Below are positions 11,484 to 24,417 of a stretch of 64,000 bases of DNA, one piece after another. Positions within the stretch are counted from its first letter, which is position 1, and each line of letters opens with the position of its first letter. This DNA is from Casuarina equisetifolia (taxonomy: Eukaryota; Streptophyta; Magnoliopsida; Fagales; Casuarinaceae). The translations under genes were made by a program, and so were the position numbers. Location of the stretch: positions 8,494,001 through 8,558,000 of the forward strand of contig CM052355.1 in assembly GCA_028551475.1 (NCBI GenBank), in the 5' to 3' direction. Below the pieces are notes generated by a model, which saw nothing but the letters and a program-made list of their open reading frames with translations, was not told where the DNA came from and ran no database searches.

Positions 11484-14400
11484 TATTAGAAAATAAAAAC
11501 ATAGTCAAACCAAAGTCAACAACCTAAGGAGAAAGGCCATTTTAGCACTCCAACTCTACTCCCATGACCACATATCACACCTCCGTGTGCAAGAACTAGA
11601 CACTTCAGCCCTCGCACTCACCAAGCTTAGAGCAACACACTTTAGCTTTCATTCCTAACCAACTTTCTCCATGTACTTGAAAGTTAATGCGGGGAGACAT
11701 GGAGGAAATAATCAAGCCAAAAAGAATTTGTTGCAATCTTTATTATTCAAATAAGGAAAGAATTGTAACCTAATTCAAATTTGTAGAACAAGAATAAAAA
11801 ACTTCCCAAACGACTCCTGACAATTTCAAACCTTACCAAAATATTTGAATATTTTCATCCTTGTATAGATCATGTAATTAATCTCATTCCTTTAAGATGC
11901 ACAACTTGTAAGATCTATATAAAGAGACCAACTGTACAACACAAATATCATAAAATTCAATACAATTTCATTTTCAATCTATTCTTGATTTGCTTACCAG
12001 ATATTCTTAGAGGCTTTGAAGGGTTGAAGAAATTCTTCCAATTTCTTCACTTGTCAATTGATTCCTAGATCTATCTTGGTGTCATATGTTAGCTTTATGA
12101 AAGCCCCTTTAATTTGATCCTTGTTTTCTCCTTTATGATGGAAGTCACTACTGCCACTGCCTTTTCTCCCGGTAATATCAATATCCCAAATGTTGAGATA
12201 TGTTTGGAATACCTAAACTATCTAGTCTGGAAGGCCATAATTATACCTTACCTAAGAACAAGCAATTTGCTAAATATACTTAACAATAAATACTTGTGCC
12301 CCAATGAGTATGCCATTGTTATAGATAAACAGGGCTTTGTTATAAGATTACCAATCTAACACTCATGGATTGGCATGTTCATGATCAAAAAACATTAGGA
12401 TGGGTGTTAAACACCTCCTTTGATGCCATTGCTACCAACTTATCTTGCTTTCAGAGATCTGCCAATGCATGGAAAGCACTTGCTTTTGAGTTTGTTGCCC
12501 ATAACTTGGCTAATGCCATGGCCCTACACTTATGGCTTCATGCCATGACCAATGGCCACTGCTTGGTTTCTAAGTATCTTTAGGAGGTCAATGGCCTCAT
12601 TGATCAATTGGCTTTTGTCAAAAAAACTCATCTCTAACAATGAATTTCTTATACACTTATTTTGTGGCTTAAGCTTTTGATACTCCAGCCTTGCCATGAT
12701 TATTTTTATCCATTCTAGGAATGTGATGATAAGCTAGGAAGACCTTTTTGGTCTCCTCCTCATCAATGAAGCCTCACTAATCAACTGGCTTTTATAAAAA
12801 AACCCATCTTCAATAATGAATTTCTCACACACTTTTTTTATGGCTTAGGCTTCCAATACTCCAACCTTGCCATGGCTATTTTCATTAGTTCTTGGAATGC
12901 AACAATGAGCTTAGGAGACATTTGTGGTCTTCTCCTCATCTATAAAGCTACCCTTGAGCTTGTTGAGCAATCTACCACTTCCACACCATTAGTAGCATTT
13001 GTTTTTAGAAGCCTTTTACACAAGTTGACTTGCTTCATTAAGTTGCATTGGAACTCTACCTTCCTGACCAATGGCCAATTTGCCAACACTAGCTATAGTC
13101 ATAGTTGCTAGATTCTTTGCCAAATTTTTTACCAACTAGGACACAAGGCCACTAATTGTAATGAACAATTTACATAGGCCTAATCAGGTCAACCTATAGC
13201 CCACCCATTCTTGCAAGCCCATATCACTAACTACCCATATGTTAGGTCTAATTGGGACTAGTACTTGGATATCGGGGCTACTCACCATGTCAATAATGAC
13301 ACAAAAAATCTATAGAAAATGGTCCCTTATACAGGTCCCCATTAAGTCACCGTAGGAAATGGAAAGGATTTCTCCATTACCATTCAAGTAAATTTTGAAA
13401 ATTCAATCCTCTTAATATTAAAAATATTTTTGTTGTTCCTAAAATAGCAAAAAATTTACTTTCCATTTCTAAACTTACCAAAGAAAATAATTGTGGTGTT
13501 GTTTTCAATCTTTATTTATTTATTTATTTTTGTCTAAAGTCTTACATAAGCAAGAAACTACTTTAGGTTAAGAATGATTGTGGGCTCTATTGCCTCAATT
13601 AGTTAGCCCTTAAGTAGCCTCTAACTATTTTGATGGCCTAAACAAATAAATTGGCCTCCTAGCACCTTCGTATAGGACATGCCACTTGTAATAGCGTAAT
13701 TAGGCTGCTTAACTCTACTAGGACTAAATTTACTGGACAAAAGCTCACCTCATGTAATGCATGTTGCATTTCCCAAAGCATATGTCTACATCATCCTAGT
13801 ACTCAAACTATATCACAAGTCTTGCTAGATTTAGTTCTTTTTGTTGTTTAAAGCCTAACTTTTGTAATTTATTCTAGTAGTAATAAATATTATATTTGAT
13901 TCATAGACACTTTTTCCAAATTTACATGGACCTATTCCTTCTTTTCAAGAGATCAACTTATTCCAATTTTTGAACAACTCCACATATTTGTTGAAAAATA
14001 ACTACGAACAAAAATCAAATAAATTCAATGCAATGGTAGTGCGAAATTTACATCTTTTGCCTTTTGCTTATTACTTTAACAATTAAAAATCCATAAATGC
14101 ATATCCAGCCCATATGTTCACTATCAAAATGGATCCACCAAAAGGAAACATTGACAAATTGTCAAAACGGACCTTTCCATGCTTCATCATGCCCATATCT
14201 CACTCAAATATTAAGTCTATGCATTTAAAGCCATAACATACATCATAAACTTGTTACCAACAATAAATCTAAAAACTAGAAGTCTATGGGAATTTCTTTT
14301 TCATATTTCCCCATCTATCTCACATCTTTAAATATTTGGATGCCTTGTATATCCTTACTTATGCCCTTAAGACAAACATAAGCTTAAACCACTTTCATCC

Positions 14401-16966
14401 TTTGTGTCTTCTTAGGCTATCCAATAGGATGTGAAGGCTATTGATGCTTCTGCCTTAAGACAAATGAATTGTTGTAATTGTAGATGTCATATTCGATGAA
14501 TAACTTTACCCTTTTAAAAAATCAAAATCACTAACAATTGCTAATCCTCCATTAATTATCAAATGCAATTTCTATTCCTTCATTTTCCCAATCATTACAA
14601 CTCTCCCCTTACCATTACATCTCTTTGGGGCTCCCATCACTATAACTTCGGTATTACCATAACAAAACAATACCAAGTTGCATGCCTCACAAGGTGAATG
14701 CATATGGTGGTAAATTAGAATGCAACCACTCTCTCACCTTCACCCACAAACTCCATCCCTGTGGCCCCAACTCATCCTATGGTGACTCAATTAAAGGGAG
14801 GTACAATTCCTTGATGTACTCTAACATTGCAACATATGTACACCCTTATGACCTCCAACCATCCATATGATAAGCTTTTAAAGTTCATGAGCTCATTAAA
14901 GATCCAAATTGGAGAGCTGTTATGGCAGAGGAATACACTACCCTAACGAAAAATAACACATGAAAACTCATTCCTAAACCTTCCAACATCATTCCAATTA
15001 GATGTAATGGGTATACATAATCAAATGACACTCTGATGGCTCCTTGGAATGCTACAAAGCACGACTTGTTACAAAAGGCCTCAAATAATACCTTGGTATA
15101 GATTTTATAGAAACATTTATTCCCATTGCCAAAACTATAACTATTCACACTATTCTTGCCCTCACTTTCTCTAGGCATTAGGTCATAAAAAAATTAGACA
15201 TCAAAAATGCTTTTTTGCATGGTCACCTTGAAGAAGAGGTGTTCATGTCTCAACCCCAGGGCTTCATGGATCCCATCATATCTTCTCATTTATGCCACTT
15301 ATGTGATTTTTTCTATGACCTTAAACAAACCCTATGTGCTTGGCATCAACGGTTAAGCCAATTCTTACAAAACCTTGGTTTCTATATATCCAAAGCTAAC
15401 ACCTCTCTTTTCTTGTTACACATCAACATACAATAATTTCTTTATATCTATGTTGATGATATTATATTCATTGGTACTCCTAATGCTATGATCTCTTAAC
15501 TATTCTAACATTTTCAAAAAATGTTACTCTTATACCAAGCAAAATTTACTCATAAGGTAATTAATTGTGCTAATATGGGAGAGGAACGTGGAGTCGTTAC
15601 TCCATGCTCCACTACACATCCTCCATCTATCAATGATGGTGAGCCTTTCCATGATCCTACCCATTACAAAACATTGCAGGTGCCTTTCAATACCTTATAC
15701 TCACTCATCTTGATATTGTATATGCCGTCAATACAATGTGCTAGTACATGCATACACCTACTACTACTCACTAGAGATGTGTAAAATGCAACCTCTGCTC
15801 TCTCATGGATACACCCTCCTATAGTATTAATTTTACAACTTGCAATACCACCTTTCTCCATGCCTACTTGGATGTTGGATAGGCATAAGATCACGATGAT
15901 TGTCACTTTGAAGGTTTCTATATTTTTCTAAAAAATAATCTTATTTCTTGGAGTTCACATAAAAAAAAAAAAAAAAGTAGCTCGATCCAACACTAGAGAA
16001 GAATTCAAAAGTCTAGTTGACATAACAACAAAACTTATCTTGATAAAAACATTACTCAAGCAACTTTACATTAAATTATCTCTATCACCTACTTATGGTG
16101 TGACAATCTCTCCATTTTTTACCTCACAGCTAACCCTATTTTTTATGTAAGAACTAAACACATGGAAATTGATTTCATTTTATCTATGAACGTGTCCAAA
16201 ATAAACAGATCTCTATTTATGTTATTTTCTCTATTGATCAACATGTACATATATTCATAAAGGGACTTTCTATCACATGCGTCAAGACTCTGTAGAACAA
16301 GCTATCTATTTGTCTCAACTTGTTTGCTTGTTATTGAAGGGGGAAGGGGGGAGGGGGGAGGTGGGGTATTAAAAAGTAAAAAAATGGTCAAACCAAAGTC
16401 AACAATGTAGGGAGAAAGTCCATGGCAGCACTTTAACTCTACTCCCATGACCTCACATCACACCTTTATGTATAAAGACCATACATGTTAGCCCTTCCAC
16501 TCACCAAGCGTAGAGCGTCACACCTTAGCCTTAGTTCCTAACCAAAGGAAAGTTGTCTTCACCTACCAAAAAGTTAATGTAGGGCAAACATGGAGGAAAG
16601 AATCAAGCCCAAAAGAATTTACTACAATCTTTACTATTTGAATAAGGAAAGAATTGCAAACCAATTCAAATCTATAACACAGGAATCAGAAACTTCCCCA
16701 AAAGACTCTCCATGATTCCAAACCTTATTGAATTATTTAAAGATCTTCATCCTTGTACAAATAGTGTAATTAATCTCATTCCTTTAAGATGCATAACTCA
16801 CTAGACTATATAAAGACATTGATTGTACAACAAAATCCATTGAATTTATTAATGTTTCATTTTCAATATGTTCTTCGTATGCTTACAAGACATTCTTAGG
16901 GTTCTGAAAGGTTAAAGATATTGGTTCCAATTTCTTCCACTTTTCAACTAATTCTTAGATCTATCT
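11484..16966 (+). mobile_element. Ty1/copia LTR retrotransposon, old and broken
   Basis: The element is 5.5 kb. The 5' LTR is 11484-12076 (593 bp) and the 3' LTR 16367-16966 (600 bp), with many differences between them. The flanking 5-mers are nearly identical (aatct / atcct). A PBS-like site follows the 5' LTR at 12077, and a strong purine tract (16338-16366) precedes the 3' LTR. Degraded parts can be recognised in copia order: gag (about 12,110-13,200, with a zinc knuckle near its end), protease (about 13,250), pre-integrase and integrase (about 13,560-14,560), reverse transcriptase (about 14,880-15,500, with a YVDD core), RNase H (about 15,830-16,230). Integrase before reverse transcriptase identifies copia. 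It carries many breaks and cannot encode its polyprotein. Confidence 0.85.
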
Positions 16967-17029
16967 ATCCTAACATTTACCCTACCTAGACCCAAGAACT
17001 TTGTCATTCCTTTGTCACAAAGGACAATG

Positions 17030-17951
17030 ACAAAATTTTTAAAGACTAAAGAATTTGACAAATAAAAGGACTTTCAATTTCAATTTAGCCTTCTGAAAAA
17101 ATAAAAAGTAGTGAACTCCATGTATCATTTTATGGAGTAATTCTTAAATCATACTTATATTCAATTGAGGATAACCAAAATATATGTCATTTTTGGATAG
17201 TATTTAAATGTGAATTTATCTCCTTATTTGTGAGGTTTTTTTTTTTGGAGAAACATATATGTATATATGGACTAATTGATTCTTTTCCTTAACTATCTCT
17301 TAATTGTTTCCATGGTTAGATGAGAAATATTTTTTATATGGCATAGTCATTAGTTACTAGAATCAATTTATTTTGAGAAATTAGATTCATGTATAAATAG
17401 GAAATATTTTCTCTTTATTTCTCATGTATATTTTTCTTCATTGCTTTGGTCTTTATATTATGAATAAGACTTTTTGCATGCACAAATGTTATGTGAAAAC
17501 AATATCTAGATTCAAATTTCCAAATTCTAGCTTTCTTATTTCTTTCACTTTATGTTATGGTGTCAAAGTCCATTTTGCTTTTAATACTCCTACAAATATG
17601 GGTAAATCCCAAAAGCCATAAAAAAAGCAACACCTTTAGATGGTTTGTGTTGGATCATTGTGGTAATGAGATGTGTTAAATAAATGATGTGCAGTTGTCC
17701 TGTATTGCTAAGGAATCCATTAGAAATTTAAGTTCAATCTTCTATCCCTTCACTCATGAACAAGTATTCCTATGAGAAGTATTACCCTTTGCTTGGGATG
17801 AAAAGACATGTTAAGTCCCACATGGGAAAATAAGAAATTCTAAAAGTAACTTATAAAGGGTTGGAGTTCTTCACTGAATGTCTTAACTATTTAAATTACC
17901 CATAAGCTCTTTTATTTTCTAACCTAGTTTTTGTCTTCTTCTTTCTTTCTT

Positions 17952-17989
<38 letters not shown>

Positions 17990-18160
17990 GTTTTGATTGC
18001 CTTTTGGAAATTTTTTCATCATTTGATTTTGTTGAACCACTATATACCTATAAAATAAGAATAACACTCCAGCATAGAAATCAAAAACTTTCATAAACCA
18101 CTAAATAACCCAAATAGAAAACTCCCTAATTGTTCTCTTACATTTCTTAGTGGTTGTTAG
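17030..18160. mobile_element. LTR-type repeat R1, copy at left edge of block B
   Basis: An LTR-like part (about 17030-17560) is followed by a PBS-like site and non-coding internal sequence, the counterpart of 1-740. A pure poly-T tract of about 40 bases (17948-17988) is present here but not in block A. It is a fossil with no coding capacity. Confidence 0.55.
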
Positions 18161-20958
18161 GAATATTACTATTCTTCAATTATTTTGATAATGAGAAAAA
18201 GAAAAAAGTCTTTAAAAATGATTTTTAATGATAGAAATATATGCAAGAAAGAAAGTTAGTATAAGACATTTGCTAATATAATATTTGCAAAAAATACTGT
18301 ATGAATGCCATATATTAACATTTAAATATTGTTGGGATATTTATTTGTTAAACTAAATTTATTGGGATAATTATTTATTGGACCAATTTGTTGGACTAAA
18401 GTGTTGGGTTAATGTGTTGGATTGTCTTTAAAGTTTTGGACCTAAGCCATTTTAAGGCCCAAGCTTGCAAAAAGTGTTTTAGTGAAATGAGTGTTTCACT
18501 TGTTAAAGGTTTTTATTTATTCTCCTCTCTACATCCCTAAGGTTCTCAACATAGAGTTACTTTCATGGTGTGCTAGCTGAATATTTCTCTAACAAACTTA
18601 ACTATTTAGTCAAAAGACCTAAACCTATTGGCATGATAGGTTTGATTACTTTTGGATCATAGTATTCCACAACACTTTTGATTTCATGTCCCGATGGCAC
18701 ACTTTAAAGCCTATATTGCTACTCCCTTTTGTGCCTCCCTCTTAGCTTGGGCCCATTAGGCTTATTCCATGTCTATTCCACCAAAATTCCACCCCAGGCA
18801 TACTCCATTGATATTCAAACTTAGATGTGGAACTTGGCTCTAATGCCAAATGTTACAAACCTAATTTTCATCTAGCTATTTTGGACCTATTTGGTTCATT
18901 CTTCCCACAAAAACAACACAATTTTTTTCCTATGGAGGAAAATGAGACCTCACAAGTTCTTATGGAAGGAAACCTTACCTTATTAGAACTATTTTCTTCT
19001 TCATTCAACCACAAAAAACTAAATACAGCTTTCTACCTCTTTTTATAAGAACCATAATCCTAAACAATTTGCAAAAATTCTATGGGTTAGGCTTAGACAT
19101 AACATGCCTACAATTACAAAATAAGCCATAAGCCATAAGCCATAAGCCATAAGCCATCAAATACAAAACACATTAACCTTAGGCCTAAGCTTGTGGGCTT
19201 TCCAATAATAAGGCTTAAATCTGGGGCCATAACATTCCATCCCCCATTAAAAAAAAATATTATCCTTAAGATTTTATCTCAAACAACATTAGCCTTTAAA
19301 AATAAAGCCTTAATACAAAACAAATAATATTATATACTTTTTTTATGGCTTAAAATCAAAAGCCTATTTTGCCCTTTCCAATTTGCTTACTAAAAATGCT
19401 TTGATGATCTTCCATGGTGAGGGAAGAATAGTCCAATGATTGCGCCATCAAACAGATTGGGTTGCTATAGTTTTTAGCAAGCTATGCGTGAGCACTTGTC
19501 CAGATCCTTATTGTCATCACACAGTGTTTTTGCCTTTTCTCTCCCACCACGCTTTCCATGTGTGTGTAGCCTAGCCAGTGCTTTATTTAGCCGTTTTTTC
19601 TAGGAAAATTTAAACTACGTTAATACCACTTGTTAGGAGAATTTAACAAGATGTATCATCCACATAGGAATTTAACAACAACCATAAAAACACACATATC
19701 TAAAGATAGTAAATTTAAGAGGTTATCCTACATCTCCTATAGTTTCTTCTCATTAATTTTTTGTGACAAAACTTCTAATTTAGCTTATAAACACCCAAAT
19801 CTAGATAGAAAAGTATAAATATGTACTTTGCAAACTCCAATCCACCACTCCAATAACATATTCTAGTTAATATACATCAACATTATCTGAAATTAAATCA
19901 AATTTAGGGAAAGAGAAAATTTCACCTCAAGACACATCAATCTACTTCTTTAATTGTGTTCACTATGTTCAATCTATCATCTATAATCCCAATCTTTCAT
20001 GCTCGCCACACCATTTGTTAGGAAAATTCAAGTGACTTTAATACCACCTATTAGGGAAATTCAACAAGGTGCATCATCCACATAGAGATCAAATGTACAA
20101 CCATAAGAATACTTCTTTGTCCTCATTTAATGTGCCTATTTTTGTAGAACTCAAGATCATTATTTATGGACTAGGCCCATGTGATTTTATTTCATTCCTT
20201 GTCTATGCTTAGGAGCATATGCATTAAAAATGATAATTGTTTTATATTGCTAATAACTTAACTAATGCTAGGGCAATTAACAAAGAAGTTGGTATGCAAC
20301 TTTCATTTCGTGGGATTATATTGAAATGGTTATAAGTTCTAATCCTAATGCAGAATTTTGATCTTTTAAGATTAGCATGAAATCCAATGAATGCTAATCA
20401 AACACATCACTTTTCTTTTCTAGAGGTTTTGACTTTGATTATAAAAAATGAGCATCAAGAACAACCATCTTATGTTTGGTTGAATAAGGGACATACCTTT
20501 CTCAAAATCAATGCCTTCTACCTAGTTGCTATGATGTTTTATGCTTTGTTAATTCCTTATTGGTACTAGCATTGTTGTTTTCCTTTTTGTCAAACAAGAT
20601 AATTGTAATATAATTTGTTGCAACTAATTTGAGTTATTAATACCCTTTTAGCTTCCTTGATTCACAAAGTCAATGGGAAATATCCCGAATTTAGATAAAA
20701 ATATAATACCAAGGCCATGAACAACCATAAGATTTGCATCTTCATCTCTTTATTCATAATATTATAGTTCACTAAAGTAAAATGTAATTTATGTATAGAT
20801 AACTCACATACAAGAATCAACATCAATGATCACACACAAGTGAGAATGGTCATGATCATTGAATTAATTGCCACCTAATTATGCATGTGAAGCCAAAGAC
20901 CAATCCCACACCTTGCAGGGATTCAGCCCCTACCTCATGCTTCCATGCACATACATAA
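18161..20958. other. Non-coding counterpart of 741-3521
   Basis: No gene is recognised. It contains the second copy of the internal ~90-bp direct repeats and the short tandem repeat at 19121-19155. The final part probably includes the 3' untranslated region of gene B. Confidence 0.7.
19121..19155. repeat. Five tandem copies of a 7-bp unit (ataagcc)
   Basis: Five perfect consecutive heptamers. Block A has about one unit at the corresponding place (near 1711), so the expansion happened in B after duplication or was lost from A. Confidence 0.9.
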
Positions 20959-23509
20959 CTAAAAGTAGCAAAATAGAAGAGATAGTACAAAGACTTGAAT
21001 TATGGCTTCCATTAAGAGTGGGTGTTGTTCACCAATCTTGTTGTTACCACCAAGTGGGGATGGTGCTGGAGTTGATAACATTCGTGATGGTGGTGGACAT
21101 GACATTCCATTGAGACAATTGCGTGTTATCCTGAGAACGATCAAAATTATAACAAATAAGTAAATAAGAAAAAGTTTAAAGAAGAAATCAGTTTGATAAT
21201 TGTCAATTTATCAAATCTATAAATTGACAAATTTATCAAATGCAAGACCAATTATTATGTCTATAAAAATATTTAAAATTCAGTTTCCTTTAACTTACAC
21301 TAATGTCAAGCCCTTTTTATCCAATATGGAGGTAGGAATAGATCCCTTGAATCTATTGCTTGCCAAATTTCTGGACACAAAAGAAAAGGAAATGATATTT
21401 CAGTGATTAAAATTACCCTCTTTTTGTCTCCACTCTATGTATTATACATATTTATGTGCAATGAAACTTACAATAGTTGTAGATTTGGGAAGGATCCAAA
21501 ACATTCAGGAATAGTTCCGTCACAGCTGTTGTTGTGCAAGTCACTGAAATCGACAAGTGAAAGGAAACACAAAAACACAATATTAGAAGAAGAAGAGACA
21601 TCTCTTCTTCTAATCTACCCTTTTTGGTTTGCTCATTAACTCAAATGGTTTGGAGTGCATCCATGGAACTGAAGTCCGGAGGTGAACCGGACAAACCAAA
21701 GCCACTCAGATTCCTACATTTTTGCCGAAAGTGGTACAAATTAGAAATTCTGAATATTTCTTAATACCCAAAAATCATGAGACGTAACATACAGTGCAAG
21801 TACTCGGGGGATGGAACTATTGCTGCATTCAATCCACTCCCATGAGTATGGCCGTGGAAGACAAGGGTCTCCAGTCCATTTCCGTAAAACATCGAACGCC
21901 GTTTGCAGCGCCACTAAACCTTTCACTGATTCAGCCGAAACAGAGATAAGAGGGAGAAAAAGAGAAGAATCAGTTCAACAATTGGAAAACCTGAACGAGA
22001 AAAGTAGAGGAACAACTTATTTGTTTAACAGATTGAAACGAAACCAACCATCTGTGCTGTTGGTTCCATAAGGTGGTGCATCACCGACTTCAAAAACTTC
22101 GTAGGCATTGAGGAGAGGTGGCAATGTGGAATCAGAGGCAGCCCTCACGCTGAACGTCGTGTTGCTAGAAACAGTAATGTTAAAAAGCTGTACCTCTAAT
22201 ACGCTCCCAAAAGGTGGAATTAAAGGGGGTGAATAAGGTTTGCTGTCTCTGAAAACTACCATGGATCTTTTCTGTGCGGGGTTTAATGGAATCACTTCGG
22301 AGAAGTAGAGGTTGATAAAGACATTGTATTCTCCTGAAAATTGAGTAGCAAGTACAGGACCCCAGTGAGTGCTTATACCGGCGAGTGCATTTTGCACTGC
22401 GGCTTTGGGAGGTTGGTCCTTTGCGGTACTCACATTAATTGCAGTGGCCTCATTCATGAGCTCCACCAAATTTGTCCCAGCTCCGTAGGCCTTCCATATT
22501 CGATCGTAGGGATCATCCGGATGGCTAGCAGGTCAAGCAGTGCATACATAATTGGAGTTAAAAATCGTAGATATTATACAATACAGTCCGAGTTACATGT
22601 TGCTTAAGTTTTACTTGTCAAATGTATATGAAAAAGTGATCCTCTTCCTCATAAATAGATTCTGAAGAAGAAAAATTAGCTTAATTTTTGTTTATCAAAT
22701 CCACAAATCCTAACCTGACATTGTAATTTATATTAAATGTGATATTCCTTCACTCGGGGAAGAAAATAATTCATGGTATTTTCATGCTTAGGGCAGGGGG
22801 TGTATTGTTGCTTACAAACTGATTTTGAAGAGTAAAAATTAATTTTATATTATTTATCAAACCCACAAATACTAATGACAATATGTGATATAGGATACCT
22901 GATATCATGCTTTGCACCCAGAGCAGCTCTATTTGCCAAACTCAAAACTTGATTGGAAGCAGCACCACTGTACATTTCTGAACCCAAGCTTCGCAGCTCG
23001 AGCACGGATATGAAGGGCAGCTGGTTAGGCAGCGTTTGAGCCAAGCATAAGCTAGTACTGTTTCCATTCAGAATATATATTCTCTCCGTGAAAACAATAG
23101 TGTTTTCGGTATAGGCTGTCAAATTCACCGTTCCCAAGCGGTTGCCATCCAAAAGAATGTCGAAGGTAGGAGGAGAGTTTTTGCCATCGTAGTTTCCATA
23201 AAAGAAGCTTGCACGCATGAGAATTCGTTCCCCTTTGTTGAGATTGTTGATAGTATAACAATTCTTCTTCAGGGTTGGAAACACTCGTAGAGTGTCGAAT
23301 TCACGACCGGCCCCGTGAGACGGAGGAGCCTTCTGGGATTCACCGTTTTGGACATAACTATCATCTCCGACCCATTTAATTGATGAATTTCCATCAACGT
23401 AGGAGTCGGATGCTCCACAGTCGATGCTCAGAAAGACAGCGAAACTGGGCTTTGAAACTAATACTACTGAGAGAGCCACCAGTACGAGCAATGTAAGATG
23501 GGTAGTCAT
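20959..23509 (-). CDS. Malectin-like + LRR secreted protein (copy B), donor site lost
   Basis: Seven exons on the minus strand: 23509-22899, 22524-22049, 21925-21793, 21713-21645, 21543-21472, 21370-21299, 21130-20959. Together they give 534 aa if all are joined. Architecture is as in copy A: signal peptide, malectin-like domain, GDPC motif (381-384), three LRRs and a hydrophobic C-terminal tail. Exon 2 has one extra codon. The exon-4 donor is TTGAGT instead of GTGAGT (21644-21643). Retaining that intron would place a stop codon directly after the first LRR (ATT TGA), removing the rest of the LRRs and the anchor tail. The first half of exon 1 is identical to A at base level, while the last exon differs at about eight of 57 residues. 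It may be a decaying paralogue or may make a shortened secreted malectin-like protein. Confidence 0.75.
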
Positions 23510-23855
23510 GGTTAATCTCAAGGAGCTTTTCAGATGAATTGTCTTTGTTCTGGGCTTGTAACTTTTGGCTCTTCTTCCTTCTCAGTTGACCATTACAGAA
23601 AAACTCCCTATCAACCTCTGAATTCTTGGAGTTGGACAATTCTTTTAATGATTGAAACCCAGAACGATACCTTCAGGTCTACGTTATTCACAGCCTTCTG
23701 TTTTTTTCTGGGACTCAACTATTCTGTACACCACAAAAAGATTCCTTCATACCTATTATTTTACCAGACGATTGTATTCCTCCTTTGAACGATTGATTTT
23801 CATTTTATTTTCTAAAACAAACTTTATCAGTTGTTGATATTTTATTAGACAAGCT

Positions 23856-23857
<2 letters not shown>

Positions 23858-23895
<38 letters not shown>
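23858..23895. repeat. (TC)n microsatellite in leader of copy B
   Basis: Pure TC run at the place where block A has a compound TC/CA tract. It lies upstream of the gene B start codon. Confidence 0.9.
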
Positions 23896-23898
<3 letters not shown>

Positions 23899-24024
23899 CT
23901 GCAAGCTTAAGCCAGCGGTAACTTGTAAGGCATTTGCGGATGCATTTTGTTTACCATAAAAACCCTGTCCTTCTTCTTCCACGAAGAGCCTTTTTAGACC
24001 CGAGATTTCGCTCTCTACGCCTGG

Positions 24025-24032
24025 ATTTTATA
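24025..24032 (-). promoter_or_regulatory. Candidate TATA box of copy B
   Basis: Same octamer (TATAAAAT on the minus strand) and same surroundings as in block A at 6625-6632. About 520 bp upstream of the start codon. Confidence 0.4.
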
Positions 24033-24417
24033 TTTTTCAACACAAGTTTTGTGCTTTAGAGCTGAAAATTTTGACACGATATTGAAGGTCGTGCATGGAT
24101 GATTTTTTTTTTTTTTGTACGAACACAGATGCAGTCGCTCTAGTCCTTGCTTTAGTGATCAATCAATTGGGAGTTTTGTGTATAATTGTTCTGTTGCCCA
24201 TACTGACTGCAAACAGGTGTGTTAAGAACATGGAAGCTCTCAAAAGCCGTCTCTGTTTTCGCCAAACATTGGTGAAAATGGCCAACTTTGGCGCTTTCGA
24301 AGTGTATACAGAAAAAAGAACTTTCATGAACATTGGTTAGATGATGTGTTAGACAAATGGAAAGAGGACAGGACTTTATAATAGTTTGTTGATAAAGAAG
24401 TATATTTCCTGCCAGAA

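Noticed and set aside
15961-15977. A-run inside the copia element as a possible SINE/LINE tail
   Set aside because: It lies within recognisable copia RNase H sequence and has no flanking element or target duplication.
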